Below, piece by piece: positions 39,287 through 52,600 of a stretch of DNA of 64,000 nucleotides. The stretch is taken from NCBI RefSeq assembly GCF_035582795.1, contig NC_134369.1:59954001-60018000 (forward strand). Reading direction: 5' to 3'. The notes beneath the pieces were generated by a model. It had not been told where the DNA came from, did not search any database, and was given only the letters and a program-made list of their open reading frames with translations. Position 1 is the first letter of the stretch; every line of letters begins with the position of its first letter. A program made the translations under genes and the position numbers. Source of the DNA: Mycteria americana (lineage: Eukaryota; Chordata; Aves; Ciconiiformes; Ciconiidae).

Positions 39287-42200
39287 CACCAAGAAAAAAA
39301 CAAGCACCAATTCGGAGGGCAGGAGTCCTACAAAGCCCCTTTTTGTTTACCTCGGGGGGGCCCCTTTATAAAGGCATGGAAAAATGTGCCCAGAATGAAG
39401 AGGAGAATCAAGCATACGTGAGTCAGTGACAGCAGACTTCCCAGAGGACTGTCATTTCAGAAGCTTTATAATAATCAGCTTCGTTTTCCTACAACACAGA
39501 CCCACTGGCACTAAGCTCAAGAGACAGCAGATTACACACCGCACCACTTAAATTTATTAATATTATATCTGCTATCCAACATAGCATTAGAAGAAATTAT
39601 GTATCTTAACATGAAATGCAACTAGATGGAAAGGAATACTGTGACGAACTCAATATTGGCAATAGAAGATACCCTTATTACTACCAGTTCAGAAGATTTT
39701 CTTTGGACAAATTAATATCCACACCATGACCCAGCCCTCAGAGAGACAAGCAATTTCCATTTTTTAGTGGCTACTCCACCCTTTTACAAAGCACAGGATT
39801 TCCTTTAGCTGTCATTTAAATATCAGGGTGAACGTGGTCCTTAGCAATGGGGCAAGGGCATCCCATCCTGACCATGTAAGCCCATGAGGATTCGGGCTTA
39901 TGATTTGGGTAATTCTCTATATGAAAAAAAGTCTATATGAAAAAAATGTCATTCTTACTTCATATTCTAGTTTTACTCCATAAATCTCGGATGTTAGATG
40001 GAAAACTCTGCTGAGACCTTGGCTTTTGATTATATATATTCGTGAAGAGAAAAAGGAGGAAGGTTTTATTTCAGTCCACTGGGTCAGGCTGCCTTCATCT
40101 TTATGGACTCTTGCACTGCCCATTACCTGAATTCTTGCCTGTCACTGTAATAAAAACTCTTAAACCTACCAGCAACAATTTTCTAAACCATAATTGTTCC
40201 AGTAATTAAAACTGCCTCAATTTTGACACTCAACAACCCATTGTTTGCAACTGGGTAATTAAATGGAAGGTTTAGCTCAAAATCTTTTCCTGTTATTTCC
40301 TGCAGAAATTTAGCTAAAGGTACCAACTTCTCTTCAGGTAGGTAAATGGCTTTGATTTGAAGTTGGTCAAAACTCAGATGTTACTAACCAATGTCTTTTG
40401 CACAAGTATAGGAGGGAAATAAAAAATAATTAGGGGCATATTTAATACATTCAGACGATTAAAAAATGGAAATCACCAACATTAGCATGTGAAAGAACAA
40501 GCCATCAGAGCCCCAAACAACCAGGAGCAATATTAAAAGGCAGCCCCCAGATCCAAGAAGCTGTTTGTGGATGCATTAGCTCTCTCTACCTTACTGAAAT
40601 TTCATGGCAAGCTGTTGCAGTCAGCCAGCTAGAAGGGAACAGAATAACATTAGACATTTGGAAACTTAACAGAAAAAAGGTATTTTTATCATCTTGGAAA
40701 AAACTCCATCTTTACCACAGATGACCAAAATAAGCTGGTCTTAGATGCAGCACTTAACAAGATAATATTATTATTTGAACTCAAACCCCTTTTCCCGTAT
40801 TAACGAATGAAGTCTCGCAGAACCCATTATTATCTGCACAAACATTAACATCTTACTATCCCAATTTAGAGCATGGTGACCCCACAAACAGTTGATCACC
40901 TTACTCTTATTCACAGCTACAGATATTTTACCACACCCATGGAGTTCAACGGCACTATCAATCAGAACACACCACTCTGTAAGAACAACCTGGCCCAAGG
41001 TATCCTTAGTAAGTCCAGCAGAGCAGCGATGTTTTGCTGAGGTAAAGCAAAGCAGAAACACATCTCAAATAACGTGAAGGAGACGCTGCAAAGCGCCTGC
41101 CTTGCGCAGCTCCCGCGCGGGCACCAGGGCAATGGCCCCGGTTTCTCGTGACCTCAGCTCCACAGGCGAGCAGCCCTTTCAGGCAGCCTCGTGCCCCAGC
41201 GAACATCCCCTACCACACGACCTTGCACAAAGATTTCCTCCTTATCTCATTAATCCGCGTTTTAGGGTCTCATGCACCAGGAAGTTGAGGGATGGGCAAT
41301 TTCACTGTGTGAAGCTAGCAAATAATTGAATTAAGGTTCAGTAATTGCAGTTATCACTACAAGACATATTCAAGCAAAAATAAGCTCAGCAAAGCACATA
41401 TATGACTTTAAGTGTATGTGAAGAGTCCCATTAGCTTCAACAGCATTTATCAGGCAAGCAGGAAATTACACACATGAGAGTGCAATAAAAAATCAGCGTA
41501 TTTGATTTTGAAAGAACTCTGCAAATAAGAAAAAAAATTAAGGGATGAGATTAAAACTATTTAACATCTTCCATGTCATGTAATAATAGGAGCTTTCTGT
41601 AACAGGAGAGATTAAATTCCTTTACACTGGTTCATATCACTGTTATACACACAGTGCATCCAGGGATCATTCCTTAGACTGGCGACAAAGGCTTTAGAGG
41701 ACGATGGCCTGCCAAGACACCTACTCTCCCAATTGCCTCTCCAGTATTCAGCCAGCAGGTCACGAGTCCAACCTCAGCCAGTTTCATCAGTAAAGCCATT
41801 TTCAGTTGTTCATGTGGAATTGGAAATGGTACGACGCTGAGAACGAGGTGCACAGCCCTTGTACAGCAGCAGCACAGGGAGCTGTAAGGATGCATTTGGA
41901 CGTTGTGCCATGGCTGGATCTCAGCCATTCGCAAACACAACGCAGGAACGAGCATCCCCACTTCTGCCTATGCTGTGACTTTCCCCTCATATCATGAGCT
42001 GCATTCATACAAGCTGGAGGGGCAAAGCAGCAGATTTCATCTGGTTGCAATGGTGACAACTGGAATTCTCTATTGTCAGGGGAGCTAACACTTTGGGAAA
42101 GGCTTAATAAATAGCAGGAGACAGTCAGTAAGCGGCTTAGCAGATTTTGCCATGTAAAACCACTCTTGGAAAAATATTTTTATTAGTATCTCAGTGGGGT

Positions 42201-44522
42201 ACAGGCAATAAAAGCAGTGCAAGTTTCAAACCTCTCTATCCTCTGTAGCAACTGAGGTAGGGAACTTTAGTACACTGTTAGTATTCAAGAGTGTCTGTAT
42301 TTTTTTCTTCTTGTTTTAGATCAGCAGAGAAAGATCAACCCCGTAACTCATGGGAGACTCAGATAATCAGCTCAAACCAAATTGCAGTATGTAATTATAA
42401 TCACACAACTGGCAGGCTTTGCTCAAGAGAGAATATGGGCTGGCACAGCCGAGATTCAAGCACCACAGCCTATAACCCAAATAGAAATGCAGATCAATAG
42501 TTAACAAAGCCAAATGGAGCTATAACCATTGACATTTGTGTAGCCTGTGTCTGGTCTGTGGCTTGTGTGCAATGAGTTTAGGAGTCTCAGACTAATGGAG
42601 CCCATCCATGGCTCATTAGCACCAAAATCAGTCTCTTCATTAGGGATGTCAATGGAGAAGCTAAGGAATGCTGCCCCAGCTCCGCCAGGCAAGTAGATGT
42701 AGATGTGGGTGTAGTATTAAGCACACGAACAAATTCACTGGACCACCCCCTGGAGTCACGTCTCATTTTCTTCTGTCAACTGCACTCCACGCAACAAGGC
42801 CAAAGGGAACCACCGCACCTCCTCCCAAAAGCTCGGCCACAGCAACAACGCTGGGGCTGCCTTCCAGGCACTCCCCACATCCCACAAAACGAGGGAGCTG
42901 GGAATGACGAAGGCCAAGACCTGAATCCCCTTCTCATAAATCAGAAAAGGTCCCTTGCAGGCTTTCACTAATGCTGGGACCAAGCTGGTGGAGGGCTCTG
43001 CTGGCCTTCTCTCTCTTCTTTTGAACAGCACTTAGGGCAGCATGGCCACTCAAGCCCCTCTCTTCTGGAGGACCACCCAGATATTCAAAGCTCGCTGCTG
43101 AACCAGGACTCGAATAGTCAAGGAAGAATCAGTTACAGCCAGTCTCAATTTTTATGAGATAGTTTGAATATTCTTTAAAAGTCTCCTATAAAGATTTAGA
43201 TTTGCATTTCTGGCTTCATGAAAAGCAAAACAAATGTGAAAATTTTGTCACAAACATGGTTTTGGGTAAAGCCTCTTTTTTTTTCAAAAGCAATGAACGA
43301 TTAACATCCTTCCCATACTTCCCCAAACTGTTTTCAGATATCAGACACTGAATTTTTCTTGAGGTGGTCTTGAATTTGGCATTGAACTTATTGCAAAAAT
43401 CTGGTTTTAAGCCTCTGCAGCTATTGCTTAGTTTCCTCTCGAAACGTTTTTCAGTCCTTCTCAGATGGACCGATCACTGAGAATCTGGGTACTTTGAACC
43501 TCTCTACATGTTACAGACACAAAATGCTGCTTCATCATAGCCTGATCTAACTGCAGTTAAGAGCTTTTTCCCTGACCCTGTCCTCATATACAGAAAAAAG
43601 TGGAATCTAGTGAAATTATTACAAAGCTGGTTAAGCACAGGATATGACTAATCCTGCATTTCACAGCTGGAGGTTAAACTGAGCCTCATTAAACCCAATG
43701 TTCTTGCTTACCCACAACAGAAACAAATGCGGCATGGCAGAGCCCTGCGTGTGTGCATCTCTCACGCTCACGCTCTCACGCAGAAATTCAGCTCCAGTCC
43801 TTCGAAAATTTTGAGTTAAGTTGCAAGAAATTATATGATTGTCTCAAATTCCTAAGATTCGATAAACACTGTATGTTTCTGTCTATCTGTTATTCGACTT
43901 CTGGATTCAGAACTTCTTGAATTATATTTCCTAGGTTTTTGGGGAACTCTATTTATATATGCCAGGTGACATTCTCATAAAAACCTTTGATTCCGCAGGT
44001 GACAACCCCTAGAACACACAGTACACCATCCAGCTTTTATTACGAGTTGCAAAAGCTCATTTCTGTCATTGATCCTGCTCTTTAGACATGCTCGTACCCA
44101 TGAATGGGAGGTGAATACCAAGAGAATATTTATTTTGGTAGGTAGCAGCCCAAGACCCTTATGTCCAAAGTCAACAGAAGGAACTCCATTGTCTTAAAAG
44201 GCTTGAAAGTATTTTGGATGCAAGTCTGAGACATCTTTGAACTGCTCTTATAAAATGGTACATCTCTTTTTTTTTTTTTGGAGGGGAGAAGGGGGGGAAC
44301 ATTTTGTTCAATAAATACATATTGTTTACTTACATCTCAAGTCCACTTATTTGATAGCAAATTGGTCAGATCAGTCTTGTCATTTTAATTCATAAAAGAA
44401 GGAGGTGAAATGTAACACACTTGGACATGGATTGGTTTTGCATGCTATGTTTTCTTGAAGCTTCTGCTGCCGCAGCTAAGGAAGCTACATTTGGGGGATT
44501 CTGTTAACATCTTTTGCATTTA

Positions 44523-44540
44523 TGCAATGCAATGCAATTA
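44523..44540 (+). repeat. GCAAT triplet-copy microsatellite
   Basis: TGCAATGCAATGCAATTA contains three GCAAT copies. It also creates overlapping ATGCAAT motifs of the POU/C-EBP type. It is only about 27 bp from the 12-bp tandem repeat. Confidence 0.7.
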
Positions 44541-44566
44541 GAGGCCTAAATCAAAGTTTGGAGAGT

Positions 44567-44616
44567 GATCTCATGAAAGGTCTCATGAAAGGTCTCATGA
44601 GAGAAGGTCTTATGAA
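44567..44616 (+). repeat. 12-bp tandem repeat, about four copies
   Basis: The unit GGTCTCATGAAA is repeated at 44567, 44579, 44591 and, after a short spacer, 44605, with one or two changes per copy. On the minus strand it gives a chance HETF amino-acid repeat. Confidence 0.8.
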
Positions 44617-47600
44617 AATCCAGTTCTGCGTGAGCTGTACTCCAAAATGCGTGGAGTCCTGTAGAAAGTCTCACCATTGACTTGAAAGGAATATTTGGAT
44701 GAGGCTCCAAATATGCATCTCCTTTTTGATTAGTTAAAATTAATATGCAGCTAAACATTTAAACAGAGCATAAAACTGGTAATATAGTAACCTAGGGCAT
44801 GTCCTCTTCAGTATTCTGAATTTAAATGGAGACCAAATGCACTGGAAAGCTTTCATGTCTGAATTGCTCTCTGTTACAAAAAAAATCCAATTTCCCTTGT
44901 GAGACCTTAAATTAAAGCAATTATACTTATCCTGCTCACACACAAACAGTAGGTAGGCTTTGGGGAAATAAGAAGGGTTTGTAATTTTGTTCCGCTCGTG
45001 GTGAGCATGTGCAACGCTCCTGGTGCAAGCCACAGCCTCACAACAAAACTCCGGAGCCGCAAGTCAAGGAGAGGCCCAAACGTTAAGACCCTACAGCAAC
45101 TCTGAGTGCCAAGAGGCAACGCCACAAGCAGGAACTGTTAATGGCAGACTTGGCACAAAAGCGACTGATAATAAAACAACAGAGGAAATTGCACTCCGAC
45201 TCTCCTGGAGCCAGCCAGCACGTTGTGGGCAATTTCTTCTTCTCCTCCGTCCTCTGCTCTTCAGGAAGAGATCGAGCTCTCTGCTGAACGGCATTTCCAT
45301 CTTCGTTCTTTGCAGTACTAATGATTCTCAGCCTCTCTTCAGACCTGCGGTCCAGTTTCTTCCCCCTCATTTTCAGAACAATATGCTAGAAACTGCCTGC
45401 ATGTTCGTGCCAAGTTCACATTTGCCTAAGAAGAATTGAGGCTGCCTGTAGATGCTCTTACCATGGAAGCTCCTGGCTCAAAAACCTCAGCTTTGTTTTA
45501 ATAGCAGTGTTTACAGGCATTATTTACTATCATTTTACTATCTGTACAGCTGCAGCCTTCTTTTAATTCAGGCTAAGCATGCAGTTTCTTAAAAAGAAGA
45601 CTAAGCACAGTTTTCGAGACTTTCCAGGGATGCTCTAAAGATCTTCCAAAGATACTCTAAATCCCAATCAGCTAGCAGGCAGATACGGAAATGCTGCGAA
45701 GTGCTGGTAATACTGAAATCTATTTGGCAATTTTAATTAAATACCCTGATGTTCCTCGTAAATCCCAAGGGTTCTTGAGTCCCTAGAGGAGAATTTTTTG
45801 TATTTCTGCTCTGCACCGGGGGACCTGAAATTTTCCCTGAAAGATGCACCAGGACCTCGTTGTCAAACGTCCAGTTACTCAGAGTCTCACCTGCCCAATA
45901 CACCTGCTCTGTTCAAAGCTGGGCTTTTTGAAACAAAGGTGTGCAACGTGCCCTGGGCATCTTTGAATAGGAAAATGCCTCTGGCATTCCTGTTCTGAAG
46001 GGAAAAGCCAGACACAGCTGAGCAGAGACTATAAACCAAAAGAAGTCTCAACAGTCAGCCCATGGTGCACAGGACTTAGTTATGAAGAGAGAGAACAGGG
46101 TGATGAGTCCACAAAGCCTATAAACTTTTTAAATGTTTTAGTTAAAAGTGTCCAATCCTTGCCATTGTACAGAATGAGCTGAAAATGCAAAATAATGTAA
46201 AAGAATGGCCAGAAGTTTGTCACTGTTATTATCTCCAAAATGTATGCATTAGTTATAAAACTAACCAGAACTGACCTTTGGAGCTCCTGAAGCTCATAAA
46301 CAAGGTCTTCTCTAATCTTGAGGGGAAAGGGTGTAATTACAAACTCATTTTTAGATTAAGGGGCAGTGTGAGGTGGCTTAAGGGGTCTATTTTCTGCTTG
46401 GACACTTTCAGCTCAGAGGAACGGAAAGCAAATGTGGTCTCCCATCTCAGGAGTTATACCTTAGTAATATGGGAAGTACCCTCATCTAGTCAACCAGACA
46501 CCACGAAAGAGAAGTTAACACCAGCTCTCCTGGGCACTCCCCACAATGACACAGAGGAAAAACAGGACTTCTCCCACATGATGTTGCATAGATTAATTGC
46601 ACGCACACAGCAGAACTTAGTGCACTTCTTCCCTAGAGAATCTGAGACTATAAAAGTGATGCCAGTGAAGCTCTCCAAAGCCAACACCCAACATTCCTCA
46701 GAGCTTACGTTCATCTTCTTTATACCTTGACTAAAACTTCCAGAAACCAGCTACACTGGTGAGAAAGGCTGACACTGTCAACCCCAGGACACTGAGGTGC
46801 CCACCTGCTCTGCGGGGTCTTTGCCACCATAGCTACACCACAGACGCCCACCAGCACCGGTGAGCAGGCATCAAGGGGCCTTTTCCGGTAGCGGCATTCG
46901 CTACAGCATCTCCCCAACCTATATAAACCAGGGCAACAAAAGCTGTGTGTTGTCCGAATTGCTGCCAGGGGTTTTGCCAGCACAGCGATGCCATCCAAGA
47001 GCATTACTTTCTAGTTAACATGGCCATGCCAGCAAAACATTACAGTGTAAACCTGAGTCAAAGAAAGGTATAAAACCAGAGTTGTTTCTCCTCAGAGAAA
47101 GGAGAATGGGGAGAGCAATGATTACTGATGGGTTGGCAATGTCAGAAGCAGCTCGTTTCCCAACTGGAAATACACATCATCTCCTTCCCTAGAAAGCAAA
47201 AGAAGTCAAAACAAAAAAAATCCATATAAGGCTATCATAAATAACATCCACTTCTCCATTTACTTTCCTCCCACTGCAAAGTGTGGCTCGTGAGATGGTA
47301 CTTGTTGATCTCCCAAGGGGAGGAAAAGCTCTCCCCATTAATCTGTTCAAATGAGTTACCAGAAAAAGAGGAGAGTGAATCCCAGCACACCTGCACCGCA
47401 GGTAACACGTACAGCGCAGAGCGGCCGCCTCGGCACGGGCTGGAGAGCTCTCGCCTCTCCCATGCCGATTTTCTTCCAAAGTCCTTAGGGAGAAAGGAGA
47501 TGTCGGGAAGCAGGAGAAAAAGCACAGGCTGGGGACCCCTGCGCCAACTTAATTCCATGCCTGAAGGTGGTACAAAGACACGACCTCTCAGCATAGCTTC

Positions 47601-50246
47601 ATGCCGAAGAAGATAAAGCAACAAATCTCGCTCAGGATGCACCAGCTAGCAAAGGGGCCTTGTGTCACCGGCCCCTGTAATACAAATCCTCCCGTAAAGC
47701 TTGCAATATCATTTGCAGTGCCGGCCTTCTCGGGTTTCTCTGGATGAAGCACTATTTCAGCTCTCTGTTTAGCACTTGGAGAGAAGCCAGGAAGACTTCC
47801 ATAACCACCACTGATTTGTTAATCCCTTAATGCACAAGCACTGTTTGTTACTTCGGACGTCAGGTTTCATCACTCCTCAGCATGCTGGTGATAGAACTTC
47901 TTGACACCAGACCGCAAATATTATTGCAATGTCAATACTCCCAGGGAGAAAGTCAAGCTGAGTTAAAATGTAACTTTGGTGTTGACAAGCCAGTTTGGCA
48001 TTGCAGAGTTCAAACGGCCAGGCTCACCTGGAAACTTTAAAAATAGGAGGAAAGTTTGCCAGGATCCTTTTTGACTAGAGTCTTATCCCAAGATCCGCAT
48101 GGTAACAGCTAAACACTTGCCAATCAGATGAAGCGAGAAAGAATAGAGTAAGCGGATTATACTTTTCCGGGAAAGTGCTGGGAGCAATGTGTACATACGC
48201 ATGTGAGTTTGTATCTATACAGATTTTCCCCATCTTTCTCATTAAAGGAGATCTAGGTTTGTAGCATCACGGCTTTGGAAGCAATGCAGCTTAGTGTTAC
48301 CAGGGAGTTCACCCAGACCGTGGCAGCTTCAACACTCCTCCTGTTGCCCTAAGGAGAGCCGTCTCAGTGCTACCATAAAAAAGAGGTATTTCCTGCGTGC
48401 GATCTGAAACGAGTTGGATCCTGGTCTGTTTTGAGGTCACAGGGGCTGCACAGAATGTCAGAGCCAGGCTGGTGTTGGTGGCTGCTGCTGCCGGGGAGGT
48501 GGCTGGCCCTCTCCAGAGCACAGAGCTGTTTTAGGATCATTTCCCTCCCTCCTGGAGTCAAACGTTTGTAGTGACACGGCCTGAAAGGTGAGGACACCCG
48601 AGGGCAGTTGTGCGCGGGGAGGAAAAGGCACAGCCTTCCCACCCAGGACAGCACGAAGGGGAAGGGCTGATGCGTGGGGCTGCTTCAGGCTCACGCAGCC
48701 CGAGACTAACCGGGCTTCATCCTCCCGATGCAGTAAGCCCAGGCAGCTGTTCAGCCCCTATTAATTTACCACCCATCAATTAACAACCACTTTTTTTTGA
48801 CCTCGTAAGGCAGATCCGACGGAGTAACGTGCTCGGCTGCGGCAGGACAAAGCCAGGCCAAGGGCACATCGAGCCCGTTCCCGACCCGACTGCCCACGCA
48901 CAGCCCGTCTGCTTATCAATAGCTCAAATTAAATGGGGTTTCGACCGCCTCCAACTCACTCACGGGTTGGGAGAAAGACAGAGGGAGTTAAAATTAAATT
49001 AGCAATTGATTAATACATGAAGCCACTCGGTAGCTGTTGAGTTGAGCACCCTTTTGGGGTCTTAACCCTTCGGTGCCCTGTGAGTTGCGTTTCATGGCTA
49101 GCAATGCCAATGAGTACACTGGAAATTTGGGGTAATCTTTAAAAAAAGCTCATAGTCAGGTCGAAATGTGTATTTCCACAAAAATCAGGTCTGACAAAAT
49201 TATTTTATTGAAATTTCAGTAAGCATAGAGCCTTCTTTTCAATTTTTTTTTTTTTTTTAAACAGGAATGTTTTAGAAACATGTGAGCCTGAGTAGTCTAT
49301 TTTCAGACTTGGAGAAATGCAAAGAACAGCACAACATAAACTGGCAAAAAGGTATCTATTTTTTTTTTAATAATTAGGAGGGTTTTTTTACTTCCAGTCC
49401 TTATAATTGGAAAGAATCTGGAACAAAATGACTGTGAAACTCAGTGCTTGAAGAAGCAAAGTATCGGAAAAAACCTTTAAAATGCCAGGGAGGTGGAACA
49501 GTCCAACAGTGAAAGAATGCAAAGAACAATAGAAAAAGGGTAACTCTTCCGATGGTTTAAATAGACAGTGTTTCACGGATTTCAGCAAAGCTGCCCCTGT
49601 TTATAGCAAGTGCTGTGTTTTATGGGGGATCCAGGGGACATATCAGACAGAATGACTGTTTTCTTCCCGCTGCTTGACATTCCTATATACAGATAGGTAA
49701 GCACCAGAAGTGATCAAAAGCCCAGTGGCATGTGGAGTAGACTTTGAAGGGCAGATGCAAGCAAAAAGTGCCAGTTTTAAAGAGGTCTGTTTGGTTTTAA
49801 GCAAGATCTCGAATAAAAGCTGCACAAAACTATTCCCAAGGCTGTCCTTTGACTACAGCTTCCTCTTTCAACAAGATAAAAGTCAATGTAAATGGGCAAG
49901 CAAGACAAAATCCTACAGCAAGGGCACAGGCAGCGCCAGACCCTCGCAGCATCCCTGAGAGCAGCAGTGGATCAAGGTGTTCTGCAGGGAGGCGTTAACG
50001 CCTCTCCGAAACACACACAGACACTAACGGAGAGTATACTTTCTTTTCCTCTCTTTTTTTTCCTTTTTAACAAAAGGAGACCCAATTCTATCAGTGGGGG
50101 GTTGATATGAGAAGACCATTATGCTCTTCCCCTGGTAGGACATCCACCGAAAGCCCTTGGGCATTCAAGTGGGCAGTTAGACACAACTACACGGGAACAG
50201 GAGAACCGAGCCACACTAATATCTATTAGGCAATTAAAAAACCTAC

Positions 50247-50323
50247 CTGGGAAAGAAGCTTGTTGTCATCCTCCAGCAGTTTCACTTTTGTTTCAAGTTG
50301 CCTGATATAGTTGGAAGACGAAT
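50247..50323 (-). CDS. CCDC85C: CCDC85C exon 2
   Basis: This 77-bp exon completes a split codon (two bases AT, most likely Asp with a G from exon 1) and then encodes 25 residues: SSSNYIRQLETKVKLLEDDN then KLLSQ. It is bounded by TTTCTCTTTTCCTAAAG and the donor GTAGGT. The YIRQLE.KV.LLE.D.KLL pattern is the family's third short coiled coil, with Ile/Leu/Val at heptad positions. The exon is not a multiple of three, so skipping it would shift the frame. Exon 1, with the start codon and the two long coiled coils, lies beyond the right edge. Confidence 0.93.
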
Positions 50324-52354
50324 CTTTAGGAAAAGAGAAAAAATACATTTCAGCTTCTTGTGTGACAGGCGCATACTGTCAGACAGCGGTATGTTTTCCC
50401 CCTCTGTGGAAGGCAAGTTTGGGAAAAACCTAATGAATAAAACCCCAAGCGTATAGGGTGAGAAGGGGATTCTGCCAAAAGCTTTTTTCACTAAAAAGCT
50501 GAGATTCAGCAACAGCAATATCTTTTGTGAATCCATATCAGTGCCACCAGTTTGGGGAGTGGGGGGTACAGAAGGAAAGAAGTGGAAATATTGTGTTTCA
50601 TAACTTTAAAAAAGTAATTTCCTAGCTTTGAAAGCCATTCTCATTCATCTAAAATACACCAAAATACGCAACAACAGAACAAGATGTTTCCTTTTAGGTT
50701 TGAATAAACAACCCCTCCACACACGTGCCTTTTTTCTTTCAAAAACAACTGAAAAACCCACAAAAATAAGCTGCTGGCTCAGCTCTACAAGGAGGTCACT
50801 GCCACAACTCCCAGTGCTGTAAAAGGGGAAGAAATGTATACAGCAAGACCAGAGAGCTGCATGCACACAGCCTGACGTATATAGCAAGCACCTACCTGGG
50901 ACATCTGTTTTTTCTAGTGGAAGCACGTGACACTAAACTGAAAAAATACTAGGACAATAAAATACAGAATAACCTCACATAAAATGGTAATATTTAACCT
51001 GAAGGAATGTAATGGCCAGTTTACCGTTGCAGTAAGACAGCAACACCAGATAGGGTGACCTGGCATAGAAGATAACTTGCTGGAGAGCTCTGTGGGTGGC
51101 TTACTGCTCTCCAAAACATCTGGGTTTTGTTTTGAGACATGCTTTGAAGCAACACATTTGCAAATTTCACAGGGAAGAAAATAAAGGAACCTGGGAAAAC
51201 CTTTTATCCATTTTCATTATAGCTTAGCAGTTTGCAATAGTTCCTTCCACCCATCTGGATGTTTGCAAAATTTCTCCTCCACTTGTAATTATGGTAGCAG
51301 AGGCTGTGAGCTGTTACAGCAGGAGGAAAAGAGGGAGAGAGTTTTGCAGCTTAAGCATATGAAAGAACTCGAACACTTTCCACACAAATGTGAAATGGAA
51401 TTATATTTTACATCATCTCATTTTGCATGACTGCAAAAGCCACTATTCAACCACAGGACTTTTCGCCGAGCGTGAATCGGCGAGGAACCAGGCGTTCACG
51501 CAACCGTGCCGATGCCAGTGCACATCGGCAACTGCCAGCACCTTTCAGGATCAGCCCCTGGTACCATGGTTAGCAGGCACCACTGGCTGCCTCTCCGCGC
51601 ACACAAACAGACGCCCATGCACACATGTAAGGTTTAGGCTGGCTCTGTGCTATAAACAGCTTATCTTTGCCTTTGCCAGTAGCTGCCAAATGCACTCGGC
51701 ACAAGCCTGAATGCCATTTCTTGGCCACTCTGGGGGCAGTTTAGCAGAAGAGCTAGCATGCAAGCTACAGCTAATCACTGAGAGTGCTTTGACCATTCAA
51801 GAGAAAAATTGGAATATGCTTGAAAAAGTACTGCCACAGACAAGTGCCAAACCGCACATAAAGGAACAGCAGGATGGATCGGAGTCAAGTGCCCATCTAA
51901 AGCACAAACACTCTCAGAGGAAACATGCTCACTTTTTTGTTTGCATTGTGCTTTGGCCAAACCCAGGAAATCCAAACAAGTTCTCATGAAAAAGGTTAAG
52001 AAGACACTGTAGGAAGCTATGTAAGTTCAGTGAACAGTTTAAGTGGTGGCAAGGTTCACAGCAACATCACCTTCAGCTGCAGCGATCACAACCTCTGCCC
52101 AACAACAACCCCAACGTGGCAGGAGTCTCCAGGCCAGTGGAGAAGAGGGCAAACCAAGTAGGTTAGAGGAGCAATCCATAGCACCTTCCCCGCGAAGGCC
52201 TCGTGCCAACAGTGTCGTGAATTTAGTCATGCATATCAAAAGGTGGCGAGTATAATGCTGCAGAAGATCAGCACTTAAGTCAGCAAGAATTCAGCATCAG
52301 CTGGAACAATTTAATTAGTAATGAACCTGTCCTCCAGCAGGATGAGAGGGGAGT

Positions 52355-52600
52355 CTGAGATTCTTAAATACAAAGCCAGCAGGACCATGGACCCTTTGGT
52401 CTGACCTCCTCTGTGCCCCAGGCCACCACACTTTGTTAACTTACCCCTAAATTCAGTCCAGAAATACTCATTTGGCTAAACAGTTCTCAGAACAGCCTCC
52501 AGCTCTGTCTGAAGACAACCAGAGATTCCACCATTTCCACTCTGTGCTGGATACAACAGCCTCCATCGGTAGATCTGGTCGGATAAGGTGTCCTTCCCCG
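52355..52600 (-). mobile_element. CR1 LINE 3' fragment
   Basis: The + strand shows the antisense of a CR1 3' end: GATTCTTAAATACAAAGCCA, then GACCATGGACCCTTTGGTCT followed by GACCTCCTCTG, then GAAGACAACCAGAGATTCCA followed by CCATTTCCACTC. These match the familiar sauropsid CR1 blocks 'CTAGTCTGACCTCCTG' and 'GATGGAGATTCCACCACTTCC' in the right order. The element is in the sense direction of CCDC85C, 5'-truncated and diverged. Confidence 0.65.
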
